Source: Thraustochytrium sp. TN22 (taxonomy: Eukaryota > Sar > Bigyra > Thraustochytrida > Thraustochytriidae). From it: 64,000 nucleotides of DNA. The notes under the pieces are model-generated. The model was not told the DNA's origin. It made no database searches and was given only the letters and a program-made list of their open reading frames with translations. Positions 10,083-21,100 of this stretch are shown piece after piece. How positions within the stretch are numbered: the first letter of the stretch is position 1; each line of letters starts with the position of its first letter. The position numbers were made by a program, and so were the translations under genes. The DNA lies in the NCBI GenBank assembly GCA_013306675.1, contig JABLUY010000150.1:8631-72630 (forward strand), written 5' to 3'.

Positions 10083-10574
10083 TGTGAGTTGCGCCAGTCG
10101 CGCCGACACGATCCGTCCGAGTACTACGAGGTGCACGTGCCGGCCGCGCTGGCACGTGCACAACTCAAACTCAACCACCCCGTCCGCCGCGTCCGGAGTG
10201 CGCGGAGCCGAGCGGGAGCAATCTGCATGCTTTGCAGTGAGCCGCCTCCTGTCCGTGAGAGGAGGCGGCCCGGGGCGGCGAGGCGGGCGGGCACTGTGGC
10301 ACTGCACCGCACCCACATCCCCGCGCAGCCGCCGCTCCACGTGGCGCTGCACTGCAGACTGCCAGTGGTCTTCGCTGGGCGCCGGCTTGCTGATTTTTTA
10401 CGACGATTAGGCCTGACATAAATTCTCCTGCATTTTTGGCTGGCTCCCAGCGTGGCACGCCGGAGTGGCAGGCCGCCACTGCCACGCAACAAAACCAAAA
10501 CCAAAAGGCCGAGGCCAACGATCCGCCGCCCGAGTGTGATCGCGCGCCGCAGCCTCACATCAGTACTCAGTAGA
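10083..10574. other. Spacer between the two YeeE copies
   Basis: No gene seen. It contains GCCAGTGG at 10361-10368 and an AACCAAAA repeat near 10490-10506. It presumably holds the terminator of copy 1 and the promoter of copy 2. Confidence 0.5.
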
Positions 10575-11848
10575 ATGCAACATGCGCAGCCCACGTCCAC
10601 GTCGAGCGCGACGACCTCCTCGGCGTCCGTGGGAGGGCCGCAGCTCGCCCCAAGCAAGGGCGAGGTGCGGCCAGACTCGGAGTCTGGGGCCAGCGAAACG
10701 GACAGCGATACCAACAAGGGCGCGACGCTGCGGGACTTGGTGGTGGTCTCGCTGACGACCATCATCATGGGCTACGTGTACGGCTTCGCTTTCGCGAGGG
10801 CGCGCGTCCTGGACCCGCGCATGGTTCGCGGACAGTTCCTCTTTCAGAATAACTTATTGTTCAAGATGCTGCTCACGGCGCTGGGAACTTCGCTGGCGTG
10901 CTTCTTGGTGCTGTCCAAGACGTATCCGACCCGCTTCGGAAAGATGCGTGAGAGTCGCCTGAGTAGCCGCGGGCTGGGCACCACACTGGTTGGCGGCGTA
11001 CTGCTGGGCGTCGGCTTCCCCATTGCAGCGGCCTGTCCGAGCATGGTGCCCACACAGGCTGGCGCCGGTGTGCCGAACAGCGGTTTTTCTCTGCTAGGCG
11101 GCGTGCTGGGCGCCCTTCTCTTCACGGGCCTGGAGCCAATGGTAAGTCCCGTCGCGAAGCGCTACGGCGGCAGCGAGCTCCGCGTACACTTCATCGACGA
11201 GAAGCTGGGACTCAGCTTCTCCTTCGTGGGGACTACGATGCTTTTGCTCTTGGCCGGGACCACCTTCCTGATCGAGTGGGCGCACCCTTGGCAGGCGGAC
11301 CTGTACGAGGAGCTCAGCGACGAGTGCACGCTGGCGACTTTTTGGGAATGCTACGCGTGGCCACCCTGGATCTGCGGTGTGTTCGTGGGCCGCTGCAGCT
11401 GCCGAGCTTCTTCATCATCAGCGCGACGCTGGGCGCCTCGACCGGCTACGTTGCGGCGTGCAGCTTCTGGGTCCTGGCGCTGCCCAAGTCCACGGCGGAG
11501 ATCTTTCCAATGGCGCGCAAGTACGCGGTGCCCAAGCTCAAGACACACTGGCAGGTCATCCTTGTCCTGGCCACCATCCTGGGATCCTATACGAGCGAGC
11601 AGATCTCCGGCTACTTTGGCTCGGTCCCAGGTCCGAGCGTAGCGGCGGCCCTTGGGGGTGGCGTGCTTATTGTCTATGGCTCGCGCCTGGCAGGCGGATG
11701 CACAGGTGGTCACGGCGTGTCTGGCGCCTCGCTGCTCTCGATCCACAGCTTCGTGGCGATTGCCGGCATGTTTGTCGGCGGCATCGCGACGACGCTCATT
11801 GCTGACTTCTTTATTGACCCCGCCTTCGCAGGACCCGCCGAGCCATAA
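10575..11848 (+). pseudogene. YeeE/YedE-type membrane transporter, copy 2, one-base frame break
   Basis: Starts at ATG 10575 (MQHAQPTSTSS) and aligns with copy 1 throughout, including ACPSMVPTQAGAG and GGCTGGHGVSG near the end. The frame is open to about 11390. After CGVFVG it continues in another frame as LQLPSFFIISATLGAST to a TAA at 11848. Copy 1 reads CGILVGLLQVPIF here, so one base (a T of an expected CTG, next to 11391) is missing. Both sides look like intact coding sequence with no other damage. Either the gene was lost very recently or this is a sequencing or assembly error; if corrected it would be 424 residues. No intron signals are present at the break. Confidence 0.8.
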
Positions 11849-11968
11849 TTGACTGTGAGAGATTTTTTTGTTTGATTTTTTGCGAGGGCAAGTTTGTGGG
11901 TGGTGGTACCCCATGGTACCACCCTTGATAGTTTACAATTGCAGGCTGACGCTCGCTGGTCATGTGTG

Positions 11969-13321
11969 TCAGGTGCGCAGGTGCTTGATGAAGTTGAAGA
12001 TGAGCTGCGCACGGTCCTGGCTGAGCGCGGAGAAGTTGGGGTCAGCCTCCATCTCAAAGTACTCCCAGGAGGAGATGAGGTGGGCGGTGCGCACCACGGG
12101 CACGCCGTAGCTCTCGGCGAGCTCGATGGCGCGCTCGCGACGCCAGTGCGGGTCATTGCCCGGGACCGCGTGCGCAGCAACCGAGGGTGGCGCCATGTTG
12201 GGCTCGAGGAAGATAATCTTGACCCGGCGCAGGAGGCGGTGGTTGAGGGCTAGCGTCTCGAAGAAATGGCTGAGGTCCCGCAAGAAGCTCTGGTCTGTGG
12301 TTCCCGGCGGCAGCGAGAGGCCGGCAGAGATGACGAGCACATTGGGCAGCGGAAGCAGGTCTTTGACAGACGCGGTCTCGCCCGGCCTCCGCGAGCTGGC
12401 GGCGCCGCTGCGCGTGGCGGACCGGGCGTCGGGTGACTTGGTTTTGGCCTGCTTGGCGGCAATCCAGTCCTCGAGCCGCTGCTGCATCTGTGCGAGCGAG
12501 GCAGCCCAGCGGAAGGACACGGCCGGCGGAACCCAGTTCGGAACGCGCCCGCTCGGGTCGGACGCGGCAGCCGCCTCCTCAGCTTGCGCGGCGTCCTCCA
12601 TCTCGGACGAGGTGAAGCGGCCGAAGAGGCGATGCATCTTGTTCAGCAGCGGATTCTCGCGGATGTCCGTCACGGGCACGCTCCACAGGTACTGCAGGTG
12701 CTCATAGAGGCAGGCGGAACGCGCGTGGCTGCTCCTGTCCTGGCAGAGCGCCACGTCGGGCTGCGGCGCGCCATTGAAGCAGAGGTCGGCGGCGGTCCAT
12801 GCGAAACCATTGCTGCCGGCCGCCACGCTGCGCGGCGTCGGCAGGTAGGTGAGCGCGTCTGACACGCGCCACGGCACATCGCCGTTGATCCAGCACATCA
12901 TAGCGCTGGCCAGCTGCAGCTGCGCGGTGTCGCCCCAGACCTCGAGGCGCAGGTCACTGGAGATCTTCTGGCTGAGCCGCTCGAGCCCCATGATGTACTC
13001 GTACGAGCAGCTTCCGCGCCCGTCCGGGTTGAACATGTACCGGTTGGCCGGGAACTCGGGCGTGGGCGCCAGCCACGTCCCATTCATCTTGACCGAGTCG
13101 CAGTAGCGCGTCCAGCGCCACAGCGAAAGATGCAGCCTCTGCGTGCCCACCACGAGAATGAACAGGCACAGCGCGAACAGCGAGAGCGCCATGCACACCA
13201 GCCACTCCAGGCTCACATTCTGCCCGCGGCCCACCTCCTCCCCTCGCCGCCCGAGCACGGGCTTGCCCAGCACCTGCTTCATCGCCTTGCGCGCCCTCGC
13301 GCGCGCCGAGTACCACCACAT
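11969..13321 (-). CDS. Type II membrane protein with SGNH/PC-esterase-like lumenal domain
   Basis: 450 residues from ATG 13321. A short basic cytosolic tail is followed by one signal anchor (about residues 40-58) and a lumenal domain. That domain opens with NGTW, a Cys-containing FNPDGRGSC stretch, and LEVWGDTAQLQLAS (residues 127-136), which sits where the GDS nucleophile block lies in the CASD1/TBL/NXPE PC-esterase group. NVLVISAGLSLPP and a late DPHWRR resemble the later SGNH blocks. Thr replaces the usual Ser, so catalysis is doubtful. Family members acetylate or de-acetylate glycans in the Golgi. The assignment rests on layout, not close identity. Divergent from RBM22, with 471 bp between starts. 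Confidence 0.45.
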   Translation of the reverse strand: MWWYSARARARKAMKQVLGKPVLGRRGEEVGRGQNVSLEWLVCMALSLFALCLFILVVGTQRLHLSLWRWTRYCDSVKMNGTWLAPTPEFPANRYMFNPDGRGSCSYEYIMGLERLSQKISSDLRLEVWGDTAQLQLASAMMCWINGDVPWRVSDALTYLPTPRSVAAGSNGFAWTAADLCFNGAPQPDVALCQDRSSHARSACLYEHLQYLWSVPVTDIRENPLLNKMHRLFGRFTSSEMEDAAQAEEAAAASDPSGRVPNWVPPAVSFRWAASLAQMQQRLEDWIAAKQAKTKSPDARSATRSGAASSRRPGETASVKDLLPLPNVLVISAGLSLPPGTTDQSFLRDLSHFFETLALNHRLLRRVKIIFLEPNMAPPSVAAHAVPGNDPHWRRERAIELAESYGVPVVRTAHLISSWEYFEMEADPNFSALSQDRAQLIFNFIKHLRT

Positions 13322-13711
13322 CGCGGCGCGCGCCGCGCGAGACCGCCGCCGCGCCGCAGCGACCGCGGGGCCTCAGCGGCCGCCCGCCGTCGCGCCTGCC
13401 GCCGTCGCCGCCGCCGCCGCCGCCGCCGCCGCGGCGCCCGCGCCCCGCCCGCGCGCCCGCGATCGACGCAGCCTCGGGTCTGCCTCGCCCGCCGCCCCGG
13501 CCCGTTCACCTCGGCGCGCCGCCGTTCAGGACGTTCTCCCGCGGCCGGAACGGCGGAACACTGAAGTCGGGTCGGGCGGGCCGAGGCGGCGCACCGCATC
13601 GACCAGATCAATCAATCAATCGATCGAATCAAACATTCAAAGCCCACCCGGGCCGGGCTCGCGCAGCGGCGGCGGCGGTCGGCGGCGGCGGCGGCGGTCG
13701 GCGGCGGCGGC

Positions 13712-13750
<39 letters not shown>

Positions 13751-13792
13751 CGGCCGCAGCGGCGGCGGCGGCGCGGCGAGGCGGTCGGCGCC
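13322..13792. promoter_or_regulatory. GC-rich divergent spacer, esterase-like / RBM22
   Basis: An extremely GC-rich shared 5' region with an (ATCA)n run at about 13603-13625 and a dense GGC run (about 13665-13775) just before the RBM22 start. No gene seen. Confidence 0.45.
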
Positions 13793-15712
13793 ATGGCGCG
13801 GCGCGCGCAGGCGCCCGAGGGGCTCAAGCTGGGCGAGGACTTCCCGCTGCTGTGCGAGCGGTGCCTGGGCGAGGACAGCTTCGTGCGCATGATGAAGATG
13901 AAGGCCCACGCCGCCTGCAAGCTGACGGGCAGGCCGTTTACGGTCTTCCGGTGGCGGCCGGCCAACACGCGCAGCTTCAAGGAGACGCAAGTCTGCTACG
14001 AGGTGGCGGCGGAGAAGAACATCTGCCAGTGCTGTATGAACGACCTGGACTACAACGTGCCTCTGGCGCTGCGCGAGTCCATTGAGGCGGCCGCGGCCTC
14101 GTCGTCCTCGTCCAAGGGCGGCGAGTCGCTGGCGCCTGTGAGCGAGGTGAACCAGGCCTTTTACTTCAACCAGCAGGTCGCCGATGGCGTGCGCCGCGAG
14201 GGCTGGTCCAACGTCGCGCCCGGTTTCAAGCTGCGTCACATGGCAGAGCAGACCTTCTCGGCCACGGGCGCGCCCAAGCTGCCGCCGGTGTGCGCGAACT
14301 GGGCGCGCGGCAAGTGCGGTCGCTCCGTGCGCCTGGCGTGCCGCAGCCGGCCGTGCTGCGGCGGTGTCTTCGTCTTCCCCGAGCTGCACGACTCGCCGCT
14401 GGCGGACCGCGTCCGCCGCCTTGAGGTGGACTTGCGCGCCAAGGGCCCCATCAAGGTGGTGCCGCGCGACCCCGAGGTGCGCGCCGCACTGCTGGCCGTG
14501 GCGAACGAGGACATGTCGCGTCGCCACGAGGATGCGCTGCGCCCGCCGGCGGACTCCTCCATCCGCACGCTCTTTCTGGCCGGCGTGCCGCGCGACGCCA
14601 GCTCAGAGGCGCTCCGCTCGGCGCTTGCCGCGCACGGTAGGGTGCGCCAGCTCAAGCACACGCCCGGCAAGAGCAGCGCGCTCGTCGAGTTCACGCATCG
14701 CGACGACGCAGAGATGGCTATCCAGCACCTGCAGGGCCGGCTCTTTCTCAACAGCTCCAAGAAGGCAATCCGCGTCGGGTGGGCGCTCAAGCGCGGCGGC
14801 AAGTCCGACAACAACTCGGCGGATGCGTTGCAGGCCGGCGACCCGGCGCGCAAGCGCAGGCGAAGCGCCGACTCTGGCCTGGAGGAAGCCGACGCCGAAG
14901 CGGACATGGACGTGCACGCGGATGCTGACGCTGCCGACGCCGTCGCGGCGTCCAAGGTCACGGTGCCTGCGACGGCGGCAGCTGCAGCGGCCGCTGCCGC
15001 GGCGGCCACGGCGGCCGCAGACGCCGCGCGCGCGGCCGCAGACGCCGCCTCGGACGCCTCTGCGGCGGCTGTCGCTAAGCAAGCCTCGGCAGTGGAGGCC
15101 GCGAAGGCGGCCTCGGGCCAGGCAGCCGCCGCGACCGCCTTGAGCGGCTCTCCTTCGCTTCTAGAGTCCGCCGCCAAGCGAGCGAGGTTTGAGCGCCAGC
15201 AGCGCCGGCTGCCGGCCGGCACGAGCGCGCCGATTCGCGAGGAGGAGGAAGAGGAGGATGTTGACGACGACGAGGAGGCGGCCGACGAGGACGAGGTGCC
15301 CGACGAGGACACGGACTCGGATGACGATGACGTCGGCGCCAAAGTGCCACCGCGCGCGCCGCCCATCAAGATGCGCAGCAGCAGCACCTCGAGCCTCGGC
15401 GCCAGCAGCACCGGCAGCGACAAACGCCTGCAGGCTACGCGCGGGCTCATCAGCGCGCCGGTCCCGGTGCCGGAGCTGGCGCCTGGCATCTTGCTACCTG
15501 CTGGCATGTCGCTGGGCGACGAGCTGCCTGAGCTGCCGCCGGGGCTGGCTGCGGTCTTCAAGCGCTCGGCGCCCGACTTTGCCCCTCGTCCGCTCATCAA
15601 GCCTCTGGCCGGCACGCCAAAGTCTGCCGGGGATACCAGCACACCCCTCGCGGAGCAGCTCTACCCGAGCTTGCAGCGTTTCGCGCTCGAGGGCAGCATT
15701 GCCATCTTTTGA
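13793..15712 (+). CDS. RBM22: Pre-mRNA splicing factor, RBM22/Ecm2/Slt11 family
   Basis: 639 residues (human RBM22 about 420). The N-terminal zinc region (CERC, then QCCMNDLDYNVPL) and the preceding block (CKLTGRPFTVFRW) are diagnostic. A Cys-rich finger follows (VCANWARGKC and on to RPCCGG), then an RRM near residues 260-325 (IRTLFLAGVP, SSALVEFTHRDDA). RBM22 contacts the U6 ISL and the intron in the activated spliceosome. The extra length is a C-terminal tail with poly-Ala, an acidic run (EEEEEDVDDDEEA) and Ser-rich stretches. The finger lacks the usual C-x7-C-x5-C-x3-H spacing and shows no His at the fourth position. The presence of the factor agrees with the introns found in this window. 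Confidence 0.9.
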   Translation: MARRAQAPEGLKLGEDFPLLCERCLGEDSFVRMMKMKAHAACKLTGRPFTVFRWRPANTRSFKETQVCYEVAAEKNICQCCMNDLDYNVPLALRESIEAAAASSSSSKGGESLAPVSEVNQAFYFNQQVADGVRREGWSNVAPGFKLRHMAEQTFSATGAPKLPPVCANWARGKCGRSVRLACRSRPCCGGVFVFPELHDSPLADRVRRLEVDLRAKGPIKVVPRDPEVRAALLAVANEDMSRRHEDALRPPADSSIRTLFLAGVPRDASSEALRSALAAHGRVRQLKHTPGKSSALVEFTHRDDAEMAIQHLQGRLFLNSSKKAIRVGWALKRGGKSDNNSADALQAGDPARKRRRSADSGLEEADAEADMDVHADADAADAVAASKVTVPATAAAAAAAAAAATAAADAARAAADAASDASAAAVAKQASAVEAAKAASGQAAAATALSGSPSLLESAAKRARFERQQRRLPAGTSAPIREEEEEEDVDDDEEAADEDEVPDEDTDSDDDDVGAKVPPRAPPIKMRSSSTSSLGASSTGSDKRLQATRGLISAPVPVPELAPGILLPAGMSLGDELPELPPGLAAVFKRSAPDFAPRPLIKPLAGTPKSAGDTSTPLAEQLYPSLQRFALEGSIAIF

Positions 15713-16366
15713 GGCCGAGGCCTGCCCGAACCGTACATACAGTTCTTCGCCGAAGATCTTTTTTCCTTGGCGAAAGAGAAACAAAGAGGGAGGGATTGAG
15801 CAAGAACCTCAAGCTGAGCTTGATGTAGTTAGAACCTCAGTTTTGATCCTGTGCAATTTCTGATCGACTTCAACTTGCGAAGAAGAAGAAGAAGAAGAAG
15901 AAGCGAGTGACGAAAGTGCACCGCACCAAGCGAAAGAGAAGAATCCGCATCAAATCAAAGGAAACGCTGTCACCACAAAACTCCGAGAGTGAGTGCTATC
16001 GCTCCTCATGGGATCGGCGGACTGCCTTTGAAGTCTTTCTAAGAACTACTTAGGCTACTGCGATGTGATTGCACGTTAGCACTGGCGAGCAGCCGCCGTT
16101 GGTTGATCATAAAACGAATCATCCAGATCCCGATCGACTCGGAAGCCTTTACTGCAAGCAAGGCGCAGCGAGGCGGGGCGAAGGCGAGGCTGCTCAAGGC
16201 CGTGAGGCTCGCCGCGTAGACGCAACGCAGCACAGCGCAGAGCGGCTCGCGCTGGGACGTGCGGAGCGAGCAGCGGCCACGCTGGACGCCGCCTCATCCA
16301 TCTCGAGCAGGGCAGTGCGGAGCTCTAACTAGCTAGCTAGAGAGCAAGCCTCAAGTTGAGGTAGGG
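15713..16366. other. Spacer with GAA run, RBM22 to ALG7
   Basis: No gene seen. (GAA)n spans 15879-15903, GCACTGGCG lies at 16079-16087, a GCTA run at 16328-16341, and CCTCAAGTTGAGG ends about 5 bp before the ALG7 start codon. Confidence 0.5.
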
Positions 16367-17812
16367 ATGGCGCAGACGCGGCGCGGCGCGCGGGGCGCTG
16401 CGCCGGGCGGCGCGCGGCAGCAGGAGCAGGAGCAGGAGCAGAAGCAGAAGCAGGACGACAAGAATGACAGCGGCAAACCGGAGGGTGACGTACAGACGCA
16501 GGCGACGCAAGCTGCCTTTCAGCCGCCGGTCCGGCTGTGCGTGGCGGTGCTGCTGGCGCCCGTGGCCGCCCTCATGATGCGCCTGGGCCAGCGTAACGAG
16601 TACGTGGGCAAGCAGCTGCTCGTGTGCAGTTTTGTGTCGGTATGCGCCTTCTTCGTGACGGCGTACATGGTGCCCCTGGTGGGCGAGAAGATCAAGCCCA
16701 AGCTCTTTGGCGTGGACATTGGCAAACGCGGCCTGGGCGGGCCGCGCGACGGCGAGCGCGTACCTGAGAGTCTGGGCATCGTGTCCGCCATGGCCTTTAT
16801 GATCGCCGTGGGCGTGCTGCAGGCACTCTTCGGCGGCCGCAACGGTCAGCTGCTCGAGTACAACGCGGCGCTGCTCTCGATCTGCTTCGCCACACTGCTC
16901 GGTCTCGTGGACGATGTGATCGACCTCAAATGGAAGCACAAGCTTCTTATTGGCCTGCTCATGTCGCTGCCGCTGCTGCTCTCGTACAAGGGCGCCACGA
17001 CGATCCTCGTTCCGCGGCCGCTCATGAGCGTATTCGCCAAGGAGGGGGGCGAGACTACGGCGCTCGGGTCGCTCCTGGATGCCCTGCCGGGCGTGCGCGT
17101 GCTGGGGGACGGCGCGCTGCTAGACCTCGGGGTTCTTTACTACGGCTACATGCTGGCGCTCGTGGTGTTTTGCACGAATGCGGTCAACATTTACGCGGGC
17201 ATCAACGGCATCGAGGTGGGCCAGTCGCTCATTATTGCGCTCAGCATCGCGGTGGTGAATCTCCTGGACCTTGAGTGGCGCGGTCCGGACGCGGAGAACG
17301 TGCTCCGTGGCGACGGGAATCACCATCTGTTCTCGCTCATGCTCATGCTGCCGTTCATTGCAACGTCCGCGGGCCTCCTTGTGCACAATTGGTACCCTGC
17401 GGCAGTCTTTGTAGGCGACGTCTACCCGTATTACGCGGGCATGACCATCGCGACGGCGGCCATCCTCGGCCACTTTAGCAAGTCGCTCCTCTTCTTGGTC
17501 ATTCCGCAGGTGATCAACTTCGTCTATTCGGTGCCGCAGCTCTTCCACATGGTGCCCATCCCGCGCCACCGGCTGCCGCGCATCAACCTACGCACTGGCT
17601 ACTTGCACCCGTCCAAGGTGGCTCCGGACGACGACCGCAACAACATGACGCTCCTGTGTCTGGCGCTTCGCATCTTCGGGCCCATGCACGAGCGCACGCT
17701 CTGCTTTGTGCTCCTTTGTCTCCAGGTGGTTTGCGCCGCCTTGGGTATCTTTTTGCGACACATCGTCGCGGACTACGTCTTTCAGATTCCGTCCGTGAGC
17801 GTTGCACTATGA
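16367..17812 (+). CDS. ALG7: UDP-GlcNAc:dolichyl-phosphate GlcNAc-1-phosphate transferase
   Basis: 481 residues, polytopic ER membrane enzyme that starts the N-glycan precursor by making GlcNAc-PP-dolichol; it is the tunicamycin target. Family words are clear: GLVDDVIDLKWKHK near residue 180 (metal-binding Asp pair), NIYAGINGIEVGQ near residue 273, and LLVHNWYPAAVFVGDVYPYY followed by GHFSKSLLFLVIPQV. The first 45 residues are a low-complexity Gln/Glu/Lys cytosolic tail. Roughly ten membrane segments follow. The start codon is the first ATG of the frame after a GCTA run. Convergent with the orphan gene downstream. Confidence 0.95.
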   Translation: MAQTRRGARGAAPGGARQQEQEQEQKQKQDDKNDSGKPEGDVQTQATQAAFQPPVRLCVAVLLAPVAALMMRLGQRNEYVGKQLLVCSFVSVCAFFVTAYMVPLVGEKIKPKLFGVDIGKRGLGGPRDGERVPESLGIVSAMAFMIAVGVLQALFGGRNGQLLEYNAALLSICFATLLGLVDDVIDLKWKHKLLIGLLMSLPLLLSYKGATTILVPRPLMSVFAKEGGETTALGSLLDALPGVRVLGDGALLDLGVLYYGYMLALVVFCTNAVNIYAGINGIEVGQSLIIALSIAVVNLLDLEWRGPDAENVLRGDGNHHLFSLMLMLPFIATSAGLLVHNWYPAAVFVGDVYPYYAGMTIATAAILGHFSKSLLFLVIPQVINFVYSVPQLFHMVPIPRHRLPRINLRTGYLHPSKVAPDDDRNNMTLLCLALRIFGPMHERTLCFVLLCLQVVCAALGIFLRHIVADYVFQIPSVSVAL

Positions 17813-18195
17813 TGAAGAACAACTCTCGCTGCTTTACTTTGGCTCCGCTGCCTCTGTCTTGTGTGCTCCTTTCCTTTGCAGCTAGGCTACAGCTACAGAT
17901 GGCCTGTGTCTGTGTGAGCATCGTAGTCTGTTTTCTACGACGCAAGCCCGGCTGCTTCTCTGCTCCACGTCGAGACCGTGACGTCGACGTCGTAATTGCG
18001 GGGCGCAGAGGCGCGCATGAGGGAAGCGACAGCTGTCGCAGCGCATCATCATCGAAATTGCGATCGCCATCACGAGTCCCATGACCCGTTCATGGTCTTC
18101 TTCATCACCGAAGGCTTGCTCCTCAGCTCACAGGCATCCAAAGTCTGATTTGCTTCATCGTCTATTCTTTACAAAAAGTAGCTTCAGGTATTTTT
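17813..18195. other. Convergent 3' spacer
   Basis: Lies between the stop codons of ALG7 and the orphan gene. It is lower in GC than its surroundings, as expected of 3' ends. No gene seen. Confidence 0.5.
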
Positions 18196-21100
18196 TCATA
18201 CGTGAGCGTGATGATTCACGTTCGCGGGAGCCGGTGCGTGGTGGGCAACGACGGCGGGCGCGTTGGCGGCATTACCCGCCTCGTAAGGCCGGGACAACGA
18301 AATGGTTTCATTGACGTAGGAGGAGAGGACAAAAAGGTCGTCCGGGTGCGTGTTTTGAAGGGTGCCGAAGACCGAGAGCAGCGTGGCTGTCAGGTCGGCG
18401 TGCAGAGCGTCCTGGCTCATGGGCGTGAGGCAGGGAAAGAAGCGCGCAAGCAGCTCCCGGAAGGCGGCGAGGACGCTGACGAGCGAGGCAACATCCATGC
18501 CGAGCTCGCGCGCGTTTTCAAAGATGAAGAGCGTGCAGACACAGGCAGCGTCAAAGTCTGGGTCGACCTCCACCGCGAGATCCGCCATCCATTCCAAAAT
18601 GTGCACGGCCAGCTGCGGGTAGCGCAAGCAGTCCGGCGCGGGCGAGCGCAGCATGGATGCAGCCGCTTGCATCCAGCGCGCCAGGTAGGCCGGGTTCGCC
18701 TGCGCGACGCTGGCTGTCAGGTCGACGGCCTCCACGATGAAGTCGTCCGGGAGCTCCGGGAGCGTTTGAAAAAAGAAATCCACGAGCGTGTGGCACGAGC
18801 CAAGATCAGTCGCGCCTGCGTTATACAGATAGGCGGCAGCGCTTGCGATCTCCAGCGCGACCTCCTCGCGCGCGTCCTGCGGGCCGTCAAGCCAGCGCAG
18901 GGCGATCTCCAGCACCAGGAGAAGCGTGCGAGGCATGGGGATCTCCGAAGAAGGCTGATTCATGTCGCAGCGCAAAATGTCAACGGCCAGCATGCGCGTG
19001 GCCTCCACAACGCGGAGCGCCGAGAGCTGCAGGCGGGGCAAGTCGCCCTCAAAGGCCTTTTGGATCTCCGGCACGCTGGGGTCCGGCAGCAGAACTCGCT
19101 CCGCGCGGCTCGCCAGGAAGGCGAGCGCGGGGGCGAAGCGCGGCCGGTGCAGCGCGAAACCGGGAAAGAAGCAGAACACACGGCAGATGGCATCGGCGAG
19201 GTCCAGGTCGACGGCCTGGTTGTTGAGGACGGCACGGTCCTCGTCGCCGACAAAATCGGGAAAGATACTGTCGAGGAGCGCGCTCAGAACGCCCGAGGCT
19301 GCCATCTCGTCTGCAAAGGCCGCGTCATCCGGCGCGAGCTCGATAATGAGCGCGCACGCCAGGCACGCCGCCTCGGTATCCGGATCGTCGCGGTACAGTC
19401 CGGCTTCACTGACGAGACGCAGCACCATGTGTGTCGCCACGTCCGACAAATAGATGCCGCGGCTCTGGCGGAAGACCTCGCACGCGAGCTCGGTGGTGGT
19501 TGCCATCTCGTGCTGCATGAGGCGCTCCAGGAGTGCCTCCCAAAGGTGGCTCACGACCAGGCGCGTGTATTGCGGAGCGCGCAGGTGCGCTGGCAGAGAC
19601 GCCACGGTCTTGCGCAGACCAGCGCGCGAGGTGGCCGGTCCGTAGGAGAGGGCCACGGAGCTGAGACTAGGCGAGGCAAGCGGCGCCAGGGGTTGCGACG
19701 CCACCGAGTTGGGCGACGACAGCAGTGCCGCGCGCCGCGAGAGCCCGTCCGCGGGCACGATCACACGCAGCGGGCCGGCGTTGGCCTGCGCCTGCACATT
19801 CGCCCGCTCCGAATCAGTTTCCGCCGTCGCCACGTTTTCGTTTTCGCCGGTGTGCCCCTTTGCCGCGGACGAGAAGGTGTCCGTCGCGCGGCCTGCCGCC
19901 GCTGCTTTTGGGCTCCACCAGCCGGCCCGCTGCGCTCCGCGAGGGAACGGCACGCTGCCGATGGCGTGCTGCTCGTGCTGGTGCCCGTGCTGGTGCTCGT
20001 GTTCGTGCTCGTACTGTTGCCTGGGCGAGGCTACGCATTGTGCGGTGTCCTCACAAGGCTGCTCGTGCTCGTGCCCTAGGCCGTGCCGGTGGACGAGCTC
20101 GTGGTCGAGTCCGTGCTCAAGCTCGCTTTCCACACGTGCCTGCACGAAAGCCCCGGTGTTTGCCGGGGCTTGGGGCAATGACGCCTCGGGAACCGGATCC
20201 ATGTGCGCAAGGTTCCCAGACCAGGGGCTCGCGAGGCCGGTGGCGCGGGTGTGCGATTCGGCGTGCGCCTCGGCGTCGCCATTGAAGTGAAAGCCGAGCG
20301 CCGGCATCTGCGCACGATGGTGGTGCTCATCTTTGGGGCTGGCGTACGCGAAGTGAGCACCAGCATGTGCCGCTCCAGCAGCGTGCGTGCTGGCGCGCGT
20401 CGCTCCCGCGCCCCTCGCCGCGCTCGTGGCCTCGGAGGCCTTTGGTTGGTCGAAGAAGTTGCCCTCAATGCGACGAGTATTCTCGTTCCACTCTTTACGG
20501 TTGTTGCGCGGCGACTGCGAGGCGCGCGCAAACTCGAGCGAGTCGGGCGCGAAGCTGGCCGCGAGCTGCAGGCCGAAGAGCAGGGCGTCGACGCCGTGAC
20601 GGTCGGTCGAACTCTTGCGACAAAGCTTGGTGGCGTGCATGAGGCACATCTCCAAGAGTGCGTTGAGCAGCTCGCGCTCGTGCCGGTGGTAAGTGAAGAC
20701 GTTGTCGAGCGAGCGATGGCGCTGCATGTCCGGGATGAGACCCAGCGTTTTGGCGTTTCCGAACGGGTTGGCCGCCGGCATCACGGGCGGGGCGAGCAGC
20801 GGCGCGACGGCCGCTAGCACGGTGCGAAGGTTTCGGCGTTGCTCGTAGGTGAAGGTGGCCCAGGCGACGCGCAGCATGCCGCGCGCTTCGCCGGGAAGGT
20901 CGAGCAGGTTCGTCCAAAAGGTCTCGTAGCGACCCAGGCGGTCGTGCACGGTGCGCACGAGGTGGACGCAGGTGGGCTCGTCGCGCGGTAGCTCGCCCTC
21001 AAAGCCGAGCTCCAGCACGCGGAGGCCCTTGCAGGCATCGAGGGCGGTGCCCAGGTCGCCAGCGCCGAGCGGGTCGAGCTGGTGTAAGGAGAGCACCTGC

